DNA of 64,000 nt from Cryobacterium arcticum (GCF_001679725.1 NZ_CP016282.1:1984001-2048000), one strand, 5' to 3'. Shown: positions 8,986 through 17,280, counted from the first letter of the stretch. Numbers and translations are program-made. Notes: a model not told the origin generated them from the sequence alone.

Positions 8986-8994
8986 GATCGTGGC

Positions 8995-9159
8995 CTAGTC
9001 GCGCAGCACGTGCACCGGAATGGCGATGGCGGCGCTGACCGCCAGGATGCCGCCGAAGAAGATCGGGCCCTGCCATGCCGTGACCGTGAAGGCGAGGCCG
9101 AACAGCCAGAGGCCGACGACGAAGGCGGCCATCGCGATGACGAAGGAAAGAATGTGCAT
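8995..9159 (-). CDS. Small two-helix membrane protein (54 residues)
   Basis: Translating the complement from ATG at 9159 gives 54 residues ending in VHVLRD and TAG. Two hydrophobic stretches (about residues 3-25 and 31-50) are separated by TAWQGP, so it should be a helical hairpin in the cytoplasmic membrane. A GAGAGGA Shine-Dalgarno sits 8 nt upstream of the ATG. The frame is short and overlapped by longer spurious frames, so automatic callers may miss it. No function is recognisable. It is the likely first gene of a unit with the SMP-30 gene. Confidence 0.65.
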   Translation of the reverse strand: MHILSFVIAMAAFVVGLWLFGLAFTVTAWQGPIFFGGILAVSAAIAIPVHVLRD

Positions 9160-9245
9160 GGGCGGGGTCCTCTCAAGGGGGGTGCCGCGAAGGCGTTCCG
9201 GGCTCGGTTCGAGAGTACTAGCTCGCGCAGCCGGTGTCGCCTCGG

Positions 9246-9971
9246 CTACGCGCTGTAGCCGACCTCGGTCTCCGGCCCGACGGCGTCGATCAGCTCCGGG
9301 GCGTCGCCGGTGATCGGCGCGACCTCGTAGAAGGCCAGTCCGGCGGCGGCCTCTGCGGATGCCGCGACCGCCGCGTCGACGAGGGCCTGGTCACCGTCGG
9401 CGTGCGGGTCCAGCCACCGGTCCCAGGTCTCCTCGGGCAGCACCACGGGCATCCGGTCGTGGATGCCGGCCAGAGCGCCCTGCGCCGGCGCGGTCAGGAC
9501 GGTGGCCGTGAGGACCCAACGGGCGGGATCGTCGTTGGCGAGGGCCGGGTTGCGCCACCAGGAGTACAGGCCGGCCAGGGCCAGCGGCAGTCCGTCGTCG
9601 GAGTGCACGAAGTACGGCGTTTTCGCGGTGCCCACGGTGTGCCACTCGTAATAGCCGGTGGCCGGGATGATCGCGCGCGTCTTCGCCAGCGCGGTGCGGA
9701 AGGTGGGCTTCTCCGCCACGGTCTCGGCCCGGGCGTTGAAGGTGGCGAAGGCCGCGTTGAGCTCCGGAGAGAAGGTGGGAACGAGCGACCAGCGCGCCGA
9801 CTCCAGGCGCCGCACGGCCGGATCGGTCTTCATCGACTCGAGCACGATGGGAATCTGCTCGGTCGGTTTGACGTTCCAGGACGGCTCAGGCAGGTTCTCG
9901 CCCTCGTGCTCCACGTCGAACATCGCGGCGAGGTCAGGCGCCGAATCGGTCATGATGAATCGCCCACACAT
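9246..9971 (-). CDS. SRAP domain protein (HMCES/YedK type, abasic-site shield)
   Basis: A 241-residue SOS response-associated peptidase family protein of standard length. The active-site set is complete: Cys2 (exposed after Met removal), Asn33 in WNVKP, Glu109 in GYYEW, and His171 in GIHDRMP, with NARAET for DNA contact. The family covalently traps abasic sites in single-stranded DNA through a thiazolidine bond to Cys2 and protects them from strand breakage. A TACCCT -10 lies 6 nt before the ATG. The LexA box at 10028-10047 is about 60 bp upstream, in the shared spacer with the divergent imuA', so SOS induction is plausible. No peptidase role is implied by the family name. Confidence 0.93.
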   Translation of the reverse strand: MCGRFIMTDSAPDLAAMFDVEHEGENLPEPSWNVKPTEQIPIVLESMKTDPAVRRLESARWSLVPTFSPELNAAFATFNARAETVAEKPTFRTALAKTRAIIPATGYYEWHTVGTAKTPYFVHSDDGLPLALAGLYSWWRNPALANDDPARWVLTATVLTAPAQGALAGIHDRMPVVLPEETWDRWLDPHADGDQALVDAAVAASAEAAAGLAFYEVAPITGDAPELIDAVGPETEVGYSA

Positions 9972-9977
9972 AGCCTC

Positions 9978-9983
9978 AGGGTA
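9978..9983 (-). promoter_or_regulatory. -10 box of the SRAP gene, probably leaderless
   Basis: Read on the minus strand this is TACCCT, 6 nt upstream of the ATG at 9971, with no ribosome-binding site. Confidence 0.45.
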
Positions 9984-10020
9984 CAGGGCGGCGCCGGGAC
10001 CGGCCGGTTATCCACACCGG

Positions 10021-10049
10021 TTGACTATTTCGAATCTCTGTTCGAAAAT
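10021..10049 (+). promoter_or_regulatory. Promoter of imuA'-imuB-dnaE2
   Basis: TTGACT (10021-10026) and GAAAAT (10044-10049) are separated by exactly 17 nt. The LexA box covers the spacer and part of the -10. The predicted start of transcription falls at or next to the ATG at 10056, so the mRNA may be leaderless; AGAGG touches the ATG without the usual spacing. Confidence 0.55.
10028..10047. promoter_or_regulatory. LexA (SOS) box
   Basis: TTTCGAATCTCTGTTCGAAA has 8-bp arms with one mismatch. Its core TCGAAT-N4-GTTCGA differs by one base from the mycobacterial/actinobacterial LexA site TCGAAC-N4-GTTCGA. It sits between imuA' (start 10056) and SRAP (start 9971). Confidence 0.82.
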
Positions 10050-10055
10050 TAGAGG

Positions 10056-10835
10056 ATGTCCATCCCGTTGATTTCGCACTCCCCCGAGGAGTCGACCGCG
10101 CCCGACCGGCCCGGAGACCGGCTGGGCGAGCGGGTCAGCGAGCTGCAGGCGCGCATCCAGGGCATGCAGCGCGACCGCTGGGAGGCCCCGGGCCGACCCG
10201 TCAGCGCGGGACTCGCCAGGCTCCTGCCGCAGGGCAGCCTGCGCACCGGAGCGGTGTACACGGTCGACAATTCCACGTCTCTGCTGATGTCGTTGCTCGG
10301 TTCCGCCGCCGCCGACGGGGGCTGGGCCGGCGTGGTGGGGCTGCCCGACTTCGGGGCGGAGGCCGCCACCGGCTTCGGGATCGACCTCGCCCGTCTCGTG
10401 CTGGTGCCCGCGCCCGGTGACCAGTGGCTGGCCGTGACGGCCGCACTGGTAGACGTGCTCCCGTTCGTGATCGTGCAGCCGGCCCGGCCGGTGGGTGACG
10501 CCGAGGCGGGCCGTCTCGGCGCACGCCTGCGCCAGACCGGGTGCACCCTCCTCGTCGCCGGCAGCTGGCCGCAGGCTGAGGCATCCCTGCGTGTCACCCG
10601 CACCCGCTGGCAGGGGGTGGGAGCCGGGCACGGCTACCTCTCCGGTCGGGACCTCACCGTGGAGACGGCCGCCCGCGCCGGCAGCGGTCGCCGGACGCCG
10701 GCCCTCCTGCACCTCCCGGAGGGCCACGCCGCCCCGGAGCGCGGGGGCTCACGCCGCGGGCCGGTCGCCGTACCCGTTCTCGTCGCGGATGCCCCGCTAC
10801 CGCATCCGGTGGCCCGGCATCCGGTGGCGGGGTGA
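10056..10835 (+). CDS. imuA': ImuA'-type mutasome protein
   Basis: A 259-residue protein in the position and size class of ImuA' (a divergent RecA-like protein without ATP-binding motifs), directly before imuB and dnaE2. Visible landmarks are the N-terminal helical segment ERVSELQARIQGMQRDRW, the strand pair VSAGLARLLPQGSLRTGAVYTV, and the core GWAGVVGLPDFG...GFGIDLARLVLVP typical of the RecA-fold remnant. The C terminus is Pro/Arg-rich and probably disordered. In mycobacteria ImuA' supports the ImuB-DnaE2 translesion complex. Assignment rests on gene order as much as on sequence. It is the first gene of the LexA-controlled unit, and its stop lies 4 nt before imuB. Confidence 0.85.
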   Translation: MSIPLISHSPEESTAPDRPGDRLGERVSELQARIQGMQRDRWEAPGRPVSAGLARLLPQGSLRTGAVYTVDNSTSLLMSLLGSAAADGGWAGVVGLPDFGAEAATGFGIDLARLVLVPAPGDQWLAVTAALVDVLPFVIVQPARPVGDAEAGRLGARLRQTGCTLLVAGSWPQAEASLRVTRTRWQGVGAGHGYLSGRDLTVETAARAGSGRRTPALLHLPEGHAAPERGGSRRGPVAVPVLVADAPLPHPVARHPVAG

Positions 10836-10839
10836 GACC

Positions 10840-12399
10840 ATGAACCGGGAACGAACCATCGTGCTGTGGATCCCGGACTGGCCGGTCGTTGCGGCCAGGT
10901 CCGCCGCGGCGCTGGGGATCGACAGCCCCCTCGCCCTGCTTCAGGGCGGTCTCGTCTTCGCCGCCTCCGCGGCGGCCCGCCACCAGGGCGTGCGCCGCGG
11001 CCTGACCGTGCGGGAGGCGCAGTTCCGCTGCCCGGACCTCGTCGTGCAGCCCTACGACCCAGTGCTCGACCGCCGCGCCTTCGACCCGGTGCTCGACGGC
11101 ATCGAGGCCGTCACTCCGGGTGTCGCCGTGCTGCGCCCGGGCACCTGCGCCATCCGCGCCCGCGGGCCGGTGCGCTATTACGGCAGCGAGGACGCCGCCG
11201 TCCAGGCCCTACTCGCCCACCTGCACGGCGTCGGCTTCCCCGACGCGCGGGCGGGCATCGCCGACGGTCCCTTCGCCGCCGAACAGGCCGCCCGCCACGG
11301 CGCGCCGGCCGAGCCGATCCACGCCATCGCGCCCGGCGGTGCGGCCGCGTTCCTGGCCCCACTCCCGGTCTCCACGGTGGCCGATGCCGTGCTCGGTACC
11401 CTGCTCGCCCGGCTCGGCGTGCACACACTCGGCCAGTTCGCCGCCCTGCCGGCCCAGGATGTGCAGCGGCGGTTCGGAGCGGCCGCAGCCCAGGCCCACG
11501 CCAGGGCCGGTGGGCGGGAGCGCGAGGAGATCGTGCCCCGCACCCCCGCTCCGGTGTTCGACCAGGCGAGGGAGTTCGAGCCGGCGCTGGACCGCATCGA
11601 CCAGCTCGCCTTCGCCCTGCGCGAGACCGCGGAACGTTTCGTGCGCATCCTGCGGGAACACACCCTGGTCTGCACTGTCGTGACCATCCTCGTCGGCACC
11701 GACGACGGCCTGCTCACCGAACGCACCTGGCGGCATCCGCGGTGGTTCACGGTGACCGACCTCATCGACCGAGTGCGGTGGCAGCTGCAGGGCGAGGGGC
11801 GCGCCAGCTCCGGCCTGTCGGCCGGGGTCGTGCGAGTGGTGTTCTCCCCCGACCGGCTCGACGCGGTGGCCAACCACGAGGCCGGCCTGTGGGGAACCGG
11901 CCCCGACGAACGCATCCACCATGCCCTCACCCGGGTGCAGGGGCTCGTCGGGCACGAGGGCGTCGTGACGGCCTCGGTCGGCGGCGGGCGGATGCTCACC
12001 GACCGGCAACGCTGGGTGCCCTGGGGCGACGACGCGCCGGCGCCCGCACCCGGAGGCGCCGGCGTCCGGCCCTGGTCGGGAAGCCTCGGCGGGCTGCTTC
12101 CATCGACGGTGTTCACGCGGCGGGTTCCCGTCAGCCTGGTTGCCGCCGACGGGCAGGATGTCGCAGTGGACGAGCGGGGGGCGGTCGCCCACGTCCCGGT
12201 CCGGTTCAGCGACCGGCCCGACGGCGGCGACCTGCGCCGGGTGGTCGCCTGGGCCGGGCCGTGGCCTGTCGAGGAGCGCTGGTGGGACGCCGGGTGCTCC
12301 CGGCGGGTGCAGCGGATGCAGATCGTCGAGGACACCGGGGACGCCTGGCTGCTGGCGCTCGATGACGACGGATGGCGTGCGGAGGCCCGATATGACTAG
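10840..12399 (+). CDS. imuB: ImuB, Y-family polymerase-like mutasome hub
   Basis: A 519-residue protein with a Y-family polymerase fold that lacks the catalytic carboxylates: the first motif reads LWIPDWPVVAA instead of DxDxFxA, and no SxDE motif is seen. The thumb and little-finger regions follow (LGVHTLGQFAALPAQDVQRRFG is the helix-hairpin-helix part). Q-R-W-V-P-W-G at 390-396 lies where mycobacterial ImuB carries its clamp-binding QLPLWG and is a weak candidate. ImuB recruits DnaE2 to the beta clamp. The start is ATG 10840 after GGGGTGAG, 4 nt beyond the imuA' stop. A longer frame starting at 10495 overlaps imuA' and is rejected. Confidence 0.92.
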   Translation: MNRERTIVLWIPDWPVVAARSAAALGIDSPLALLQGGLVFAASAAARHQGVRRGLTVREAQFRCPDLVVQPYDPVLDRRAFDPVLDGIEAVTPGVAVLRPGTCAIRARGPVRYYGSEDAAVQALLAHLHGVGFPDARAGIADGPFAAEQAARHGAPAEPIHAIAPGGAAAFLAPLPVSTVADAVLGTLLARLGVHTLGQFAALPAQDVQRRFGAAAAQAHARAGGREREEIVPRTPAPVFDQAREFEPALDRIDQLAFALRETAERFVRILREHTLVCTVVTILVGTDDGLLTERTWRHPRWFTVTDLIDRVRWQLQGEGRASSGLSAGVVRVVFSPDRLDAVANHEAGLWGTGPDERIHHALTRVQGLVGHEGVVTASVGGGRMLTDRQRWVPWGDDAPAPAPGGAGVRPWSGSLGGLLPSTVFTRRVPVSLVAADGQDVAVDERGAVAHVPVRFSDRPDGGDLRRVVAWAGPWPVEERWWDAGCSRRVQRMQIVEDTGDAWLLALDDDGWRAEARYD

Positions 12400-12415
12400 C
12401 CTCGCCCGCTCGACC

Positions 12416-12485
12416 CGAGGCAGTGAACCCGACGCAGTCAATCCGACGCAGTAAATCTGCGGCAGTGCACCCGACGCAGTGAAGG
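12416..12485 (+). repeat. Five 14-bp tandem repeats between imuB and dnaE2
   Basis: Five head-to-tail units with consensus CGACGCAGTGAACC begin at 12416, 12430, 12444, 12458 and 12472. The core GCAGT is kept in all five. The last unit runs into the dnaE2 Shine-Dalgarno (GAAGGAG). The array fills nearly the whole intergenic space. Confidence 0.85.
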
Positions 12486-12494
12486 AGACCCGAC

Positions 12495-15400
12495 ATGGGA
12501 TTCGACAATCCGCCCATTCCCTGGTCTGAGCTGGAGCGCAAGCTCTCCGACCGGCGCCCCGGCGGTCCTCCGCCGGCCGCCGACGGCGGCGACAGCCCGG
12601 CCTGGTCCCGGCATCGCCAGCCCTACGTTCCGGTGGGGCCCGTGCCGTCCAGCGAGCCGGTAGTCCCCTACGCGGAGCTGCACGCACACTCCAACTTCAG
12701 TTTTCTCGACGGCGGCAGCTCTCCGGAGCAGCTCCTCGAGGAGGCCGCAGGGCTGGGCCTTGGCGGCCTGGCGCTCACCGACCACGACGGCCTCTACGGG
12801 GCGGTGCGCCTGGCGGAGACCGCCGAGAGCTACCCCCAGATCCGGACCGTCTTCGGTGCCGAACTCTCGATCGACCTCACCCGGCGCCAGAACGGAATTC
12901 CGGAGCCCGAGGGCACCCACCTCGTGGTGCTGGCCCGCGGCCAGGAGGGCTACCACCGGCTGGCGGCGGCCCTCACCGAGGGCCAGCTGGCCGGCGGCGA
13001 AAAGGGACGACCCAGCTACGACCTGGAAGACCTCGCGGCACGGTCGGCCGGGAACTGGACGATTCTCACCGGCTCCCGGTCGGGAGCGGTGCGGCGAGCC
13101 CTCGCGCACGACGGGGAGACCGCCGCGGCTCGGGAGCTCGACCGCCTGGCCGCGCTCTTCGGACGGGACAGCGTGCAGGTGGAACTGGTCGACCACGGGC
13201 AGCCGCAGGACACCGTGACCAACGACATCCTGGCCGGCCTCGCCGAGCGCGCCGGGTTGCCGGTGCTGGCGACCAACAACGTGCGCTACGCCCGTCCATC
13301 GGATTTCCGGCTGTTCTCGGCACTGTCGGCCGTGCGCGCCCAACGCAGCCTCGACGACATGGACGGCTGGCTTCCCGCCGGACCCACCCGGCACCTGCGG
13401 AGCGGTTCCGAAATGGCCCAACGGTTCCGCCGCTACCCGAATGCTGTGGCGGGCACAGTTCCCCTGGCCGATGAACTGGCCTTCTCCCTGCGCCGGGCCA
13501 GGCCCCGGCTACCCCAGCAGCACGTCCCAGACGGGCACACCCCGATGAGTTGGCTGCGCGAACTGGTCTGGGCCGGCGCCGAGCGGGCCTATCCGGGCTA
13601 CAACGCCAACGTGCGGGATCGACTGGAAAAGGAGCTGGCCGTGATCGAGGCCAAAGACTTCCCCGGCTACTTCCTCATCGTGCACGACATCGTCCAGTTC
13701 GCCCGCGGGCGCGGCATCCTCTGCCAGGGGCGCGGCTCCGCCGCGAACTCGGCGGTCTGTTTTGTCATCGGGATCACCGCCGTCGACTCGATCTTCTACC
13801 GCCTCCCTTTCGAAAGGTTCCTGTCCAGCCTGCGCGAAGAAGAACCCGACATCGACGTCGACTTCGACTCCGACCGGCGCGAAGAAGTGATCCAGTACGT
13901 GTACGAACGCTACGGACGGCAGAACGCCGCCCAGGTCGCCAACGTCATCACGTACCGGCCCAAATTCGCCGTGCGCGACATGGCCAAGGCGCTGGGTTAC
14001 AGCACCGGCCAACAGGACGCCTGGTCCAAACAGGTGGAACGTTGGGGCGGCACCGTCAGCAGCGCCGACCACGACATCCCGGAGCAGGTCACCGACCTTG
14101 CCGGGCAGGTGCTGGGCTTCCCCCGCCACCTCGGCATCCACTCCGGGGGCATGGTGCTCACCGACCGCCCGGTCGGCGAGGTCTGTCCGATCGAACACGC
14201 CCGCAAAGAGAACCGCACCGTTCTGCAGTGGGACAAGGACGACTGCGCCTGGATGGGGCTGGTGAAGTTCGACCTGCTCGGACTGGGGATGCTCGCCGCC
14301 CTGCAGTACACCTTCGACCTCGTCACCGAGTCCCTGGGCGAGACCTGGACGCTCGGCAGCATCCCCCGCGAAGAGGCGGGTGTGTACGACATGCTCTGCC
14401 GCGCCGACTCCATCGGCGTGTTCCAGGTCGAGAGCCGGGCCCAGATGGGAACTCTCCCCCGCCTGCAACCGCGCCGGTTCTACGATCTGGTCGTCGAGAT
14501 CGCCCTCATCCGGCCGGGCCCCATCCAGGGCGGTGCGGTGCATCCGTACATCCGGCGGAAGCTCGGCCAGGAACCGGTCACCTACCTGCACCCCAAGCTC
14601 GAACCCGTTCTGGAGCGCACGCTCGGGGTGCCCCTGTTCCAGGAACAGCTCATGCAGATGGCCATGGCCGTTGGCGGATGCAGCGGCGAGGACGCCGACC
14701 TGCTGCGCCGGGCCATGGGGTCCAAGCGCGGTGTCGAGAAGATCTCCACCCTGCGGGCCACCCTGTACGAGGGCATGGCCGGAAACGGCATCACGGGCGA
14801 CCTGGCCGACGAGATCTACGAGAAGATCGAGGCCTTCGCCAACTTCGGCTTCGCCGAGAGCCATTCCATCAGCTTCGCCCTGCTGGTCTACGCCAGCGCC
14901 TGGCTCAAACTGCACTACCCCGGAGCGTTCCTGGCCGCCCTCTTGCGCGCCCAACCCATGGGTTTCTACTCGCCTCAATCGCTCGTGGCGGATGCCCGCC
15001 GGCACGGCGTGCAGGTGCTGCGGCCGGATGTGCAGCTCTCGGGTGTGTCCGCCGGCCTGGAGCGGGCGGCCGATCCCTGGCAAGGCGGCGGCCGGGAGGC
15101 GTGCCTGGACCCCGAGCAACCATCGGTTCCCGAGTACGACCGGAGCCGACCGGTCGAGGACCTGGCCCACCGGCGGGACGGCGGCTGGGCGGTGCGGCTC
15201 GGCCTGGCCGAGGTCCGCTCCATCGGTACGAAGGTCGCCGAGCGGATCGTGGCGGAGCGGGGACGTTTCGGCCCGTACCGGTCGATGAACGATCTGGCCC
15301 GGCGGGCCGGCCTGTCCGCAGAGCAGCTCGAATCCCTGGCCACGGCCGGTGCGTTCGAGGGTCTGGGGCTCGAGCGTCGGCAGGCGTTGTGGAGCGCCGG

Positions 15401-15890
15401 CGAGGCCGCTCACGACACCGACGCGCACCTCGCCGGTTCGGTCGAGATGGTGCAGCCGCCGCTCCTGGCCCTGATGACCCCCGTTGAACAGGTCGCCTAC
15501 GACCTGTGGGCCACCGGGGTCTCCACGGACGACCATCCGATCCGCCACGCCCGGGCCGCGCTCGACGCCCGCGGCGCCGTGCCCGCAGACCGGCTGGCCC
15601 GCGCCGAGAACGGCCGGCGGATCGAGGTCGGCGGCATCGTCACGCACCGCCAGCGGCCCGCGACGGCCAACGGGGTCACCTTCATCAACCTCGAAGACGA
15701 GACCGGCAATGTCAACGTCGTGGTCAGCGTGGGAGTCTGGAACCACTTCCGGCGCATCGCCCGGGAATCTCCGGCCCTGATGATCCGGGGAATCCTGGAG
15801 CGCTCCCCCGAGGGCGTCGTCAACCTGATCGCCGACCGGTTCGAAACGCTCACCGTGGCGGCCCACACGTCGTCGCGAGACTTCCGCTAG
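12495..15890 (+). CDS. dnaE2: Error-prone DNA polymerase DnaE2
   Basis: A 1131-residue C-family polymerase of DnaE2 length, shorter than the replicative DnaE1. An N-terminal extension of about 55 Pro/Arg-rich residues precedes the PHP domain (LHAHSNF at 62-68, then LTDHDGLYG). The palm carries PDIDVDF at 451-457 with the catalytic aspartates. The fingers, the helix-hairpin-helix (GTKVAERIVAERGRFGPYRSMNDL) and an OB fold near 1040-1075 (RIEVGGIVTHRQRPATANG) follow. It performs damage-induced mutagenic translesion synthesis with ImuA' and ImuB. GAAGGAGA precedes the ATG at good spacing. Its transcript most likely starts at the LexA-controlled promoter upstream of imuA'. Confidence 0.95.
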   Translation: MGFDNPPIPWSELERKLSDRRPGGPPPAADGGDSPAWSRHRQPYVPVGPVPSSEPVVPYAELHAHSNFSFLDGGSSPEQLLEEAAGLGLGGLALTDHDGLYGAVRLAETAESYPQIRTVFGAELSIDLTRRQNGIPEPEGTHLVVLARGQEGYHRLAAALTEGQLAGGEKGRPSYDLEDLAARSAGNWTILTGSRSGAVRRALAHDGETAAARELDRLAALFGRDSVQVELVDHGQPQDTVTNDILAGLAERAGLPVLATNNVRYARPSDFRLFSALSAVRAQRSLDDMDGWLPAGPTRHLRSGSEMAQRFRRYPNAVAGTVPLADELAFSLRRARPRLPQQHVPDGHTPMSWLRELVWAGAERAYPGYNANVRDRLEKELAVIEAKDFPGYFLIVHDIVQFARGRGILCQGRGSAANSAVCFVIGITAVDSIFYRLPFERFLSSLREEEPDIDVDFDSDRREEVIQYVYERYGRQNAAQVANVITYRPKFAVRDMAKALGYSTGQQDAWSKQVERWGGTVSSADHDIPEQVTDLAGQVLGFPRHLGIHSGGMVLTDRPVGEVCPIEHARKENRTVLQWDKDDCAWMGLVKFDLLGLGMLAALQYTFDLVTESLGETWTLGSIPREEAGVYDMLCRADSIGVFQVESRAQMGTLPRLQPRRFYDLVVEIALIRPGPIQGGAVHPYIRRKLGQEPVTYLHPKLEPVLERTLGVPLFQEQLMQMAMAVGGCSGEDADLLRRAMGSKRGVEKISTLRATLYEGMAGNGITGDLADEIYEKIEAFANFGFAESHSISFALLVYASAWLKLHYPGAFLAALLRAQPMGFYSPQSLVADARRHGVQVLRPDVQLSGVSAGLERAADPWQGGGREACLDPEQPSVPEYDRSRPVEDLAHRRDGGWAVRLGLAEVRSIGTKVAERIVAERGRFGPYRSMNDLARRAGLSAEQLESLATAGAFEGLGLERRQALWSAGEAAHDTDAHLAGSVEMVQPPLLALMTPVEQVAYDLWATGVSTDDHPIRHARAALDARGAVPADRLARAENGRRIEVGGIVTHRQRPATANGVTFINLEDETGNVNVVVSVGVWNHFRRIARESPALMIRGILERSPEGVVNLIADRFETLTVAAHTSSRDFR

Positions 15891-15900
15891 CGTCGATCCA

Positions 15901-16740
15901 GTGACTGATGACCGCTACTCGAATGACGTGCTCGCCGACGGATGGCGGGAGGCCGGCCGCCGGGTCGTGCCGCAGCAGGAGGCCGTGCGCGACCTCGTCG
16001 TGGAGGAGGTCGCCACGGGGTTCTGCGGCGCAGTGATCCGGGTGGAGAAGAAGGTCGTCACCCTGGAGGACAGGTTCGGCAAGCTCCGCCTCTTCCCCCT
16101 CGGCGCCGGTTTTCTGCTCGACGGTGAACCCGTGGTCCTCGTGGCGCCCCGCGCGAGCGCTCCGGCCGGCCGCGGGCGCACCGCGTCGGGGTCCCTCGCG
16201 GTGGCCGATGCCCCGGCTCGGGTGGCCAGGGCCAGCCGGATCTTCGTGGAGGGCCGGCACGATGCCGAGCTCGTGGAGAAGGTCTGGGGCGCTGACCTGC
16301 GCATCGAGGGTGTCGTCGTCGAGTACATCGAGGGCGTGGACAACCTCGCCGAGCTGCTCGCCGAGTTCAAGCCGGGCCCGACACGCCGGGTGGGCGTTCT
16401 CGTCGACCACCTGGTCCCGGGTTCCAAGGAGAGCCGGATCGCCGAGGCCGTCGCCCGTGGGCCGCACGGGCGACACGTTCTCGTGGTCGGCCATCCGTAC
16501 GTGGACGTGTGGCAGTCGGTCAAGCCCGCCCGGCTGAATCTGACGGCCTGGCCGCAGATTCCCCGCAGCATCGAATGGAAGCACGGTATCTGTCAGGCAC
16601 TGGGCTGGCCGCACGAGGACCAGGCCGATATCGCCCGTGCGTGGCAGCGGATCCTGGGCCAGGTACGCACCTATGCCGACCTCGAACCGGCGCTGCTGGG
16701 CCGGGTGGAGCAGCTCATTGATTTCGTCACCGTCGATTGA
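15901..16740 (+). CDS. DUF3097 protein with a TOPRIM-like motif
   Basis: A 279-residue actinobacterial DUF3097 protein. Residues 1-75 form a beta-rich N-terminal domain with VIRVEKKVVTLEDRFG and GAGFLLDGEPVVLV. From about 112 the sequence resembles a TOPRIM fold: IFVEGRHDAELVEKVWG with Glu117 and Asp121, then GVLVDHLVPGSKES with Asp169, comparable to the VEGK-D and DxD motifs of RNase M5 and primases. The second acid of DxD is missing (Asp-His-Leu). The C terminus is helical. GTG start 10 nt after the dnaE2 stop, so it is probably in the same transcript. Function unknown; a nucleic-acid role is an inference from the motif. Confidence 0.78.
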   Translation: MTDDRYSNDVLADGWREAGRRVVPQQEAVRDLVVEEVATGFCGAVIRVEKKVVTLEDRFGKLRLFPLGAGFLLDGEPVVLVAPRASAPAGRGRTASGSLAVADAPARVARASRIFVEGRHDAELVEKVWGADLRIEGVVVEYIEGVDNLAELLAEFKPGPTRRVGVLVDHLVPGSKESRIAEAVARGPHGRHVLVVGHPYVDVWQSVKPARLNLTAWPQIPRSIEWKHGICQALGWPHEDQADIARAWQRILGQVRTYADLEPALLGRVEQLIDFVTVD

Positions 16741-16991
16741 TCCGGCGCATCCGTAACATTTGGGCATTTCGGCCAGAATTCGTAACACTTTGATCCTTTT
16801 TTGGCACAGATCTCCACGGGGACCGAGCGATGTGGGCTAGTGTGGACGAAGTAGTTGTAGTGCTTGCACGTCTAAAAAACGTATGGACTTCGGTCGGTAC
16901 GGGCTTATTCCTTTCGGAAGCGGACGACGAATACCGCGACGAACGGCCTCGAAAGTCGGGGCCTTTCTAACACTCCTGGAGGAGTTTCATA
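16741..16991 (+). promoter_or_regulatory. cspA promoter and leader region
   Basis: This 251-nt gap holds no convincing gene. It contains two direct copies of CGTAACA (16752-16758 and 16781-16787), each followed by a T-rich TTTG, then AT-rich blocks (TCCTTTTTTGG, TCTAAAAAACG) unusual for this genome. No -35/-10 pair is clear; TAGTGT at 16838-16843 is a weak -10. A long structured leader of this kind is typical of cold-shock genes. TGGAGGAG at 16978-16985 is a strong Shine-Dalgarno. Confidence 0.5.
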
Positions 16992-17195
16992 ATGGCAACA
17001 GGTACCGTGAAATGGTTCAACGCTGAAAAGGGCTTCGGATTCATCGCTCCCGACGACGGAAGCGCCGATGTCTTCGCGCACTACTCTGCGATCGCTTCGA
17101 ACGGCTACAAGTCGCTCGACGAGAACCAGAAGGTCGAATTCGAGGTCACCCAGGGCCCCAAGGGTCCCCAGGCTGAGAACATCCGCGCCCTCTAA
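16992..17195 (+). CDS. cspA: Cold-shock protein, CspA family
   Basis: A 67-residue single cold-shock domain of standard length. RNP1 is KGFGFI (residues 14-19). RNP2 is VFAHY, with Ala-His-Tyr in place of the commoner Val-His-Phe. The start [18 protein letters not shown] is diagnostic. It binds single-stranded RNA and DNA and melts mRNA structure. Codon use is biased to abundant codons, in keeping with high expression. An AGGAG site lies at optimal distance, and a perfect UUCG-loop terminator follows, so it is monocistronic. Confidence 0.97.
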   Translation: MATGTVKWFNAEKGFGFIAPDDGSADVFAHYSAIASNGYKSLDENQKVEFEVTQGPKGPQAENIRAL

Positions 17196-17226
17196 ATAGA
17201 GCCGCGTCAGCTCAACATAAGCTGCG

Positions 17227-17262
17227 ATAACGCCCCCGCTTCGGCGGGGGCGTTATTTTTTA
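17227..17262 (+). terminator. Intrinsic terminator of cspA
   Basis: A 13-bp stem (ATAACGCCCCCGC with its complement) is capped by a TTCG tetraloop and followed by TTTTTT. It is the most canonical terminator in the window. Confidence 0.93.
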
Positions 17263-17280
17263 ACTCCCGGCAACACACCT

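Noticed and set aside
10495..10839. Long N-terminal extension of imuB
   Set aside because: It overlaps imuA' almost entirely and has no Y-family similarity; ATG 10840 directly follows the imuA' stop.
13509..15866. 785-codon open frame antisense to dnaE2
   Set aside because: Composition bias of GC-rich third positions explains it; DnaE2 motifs are intact on the plus strand.
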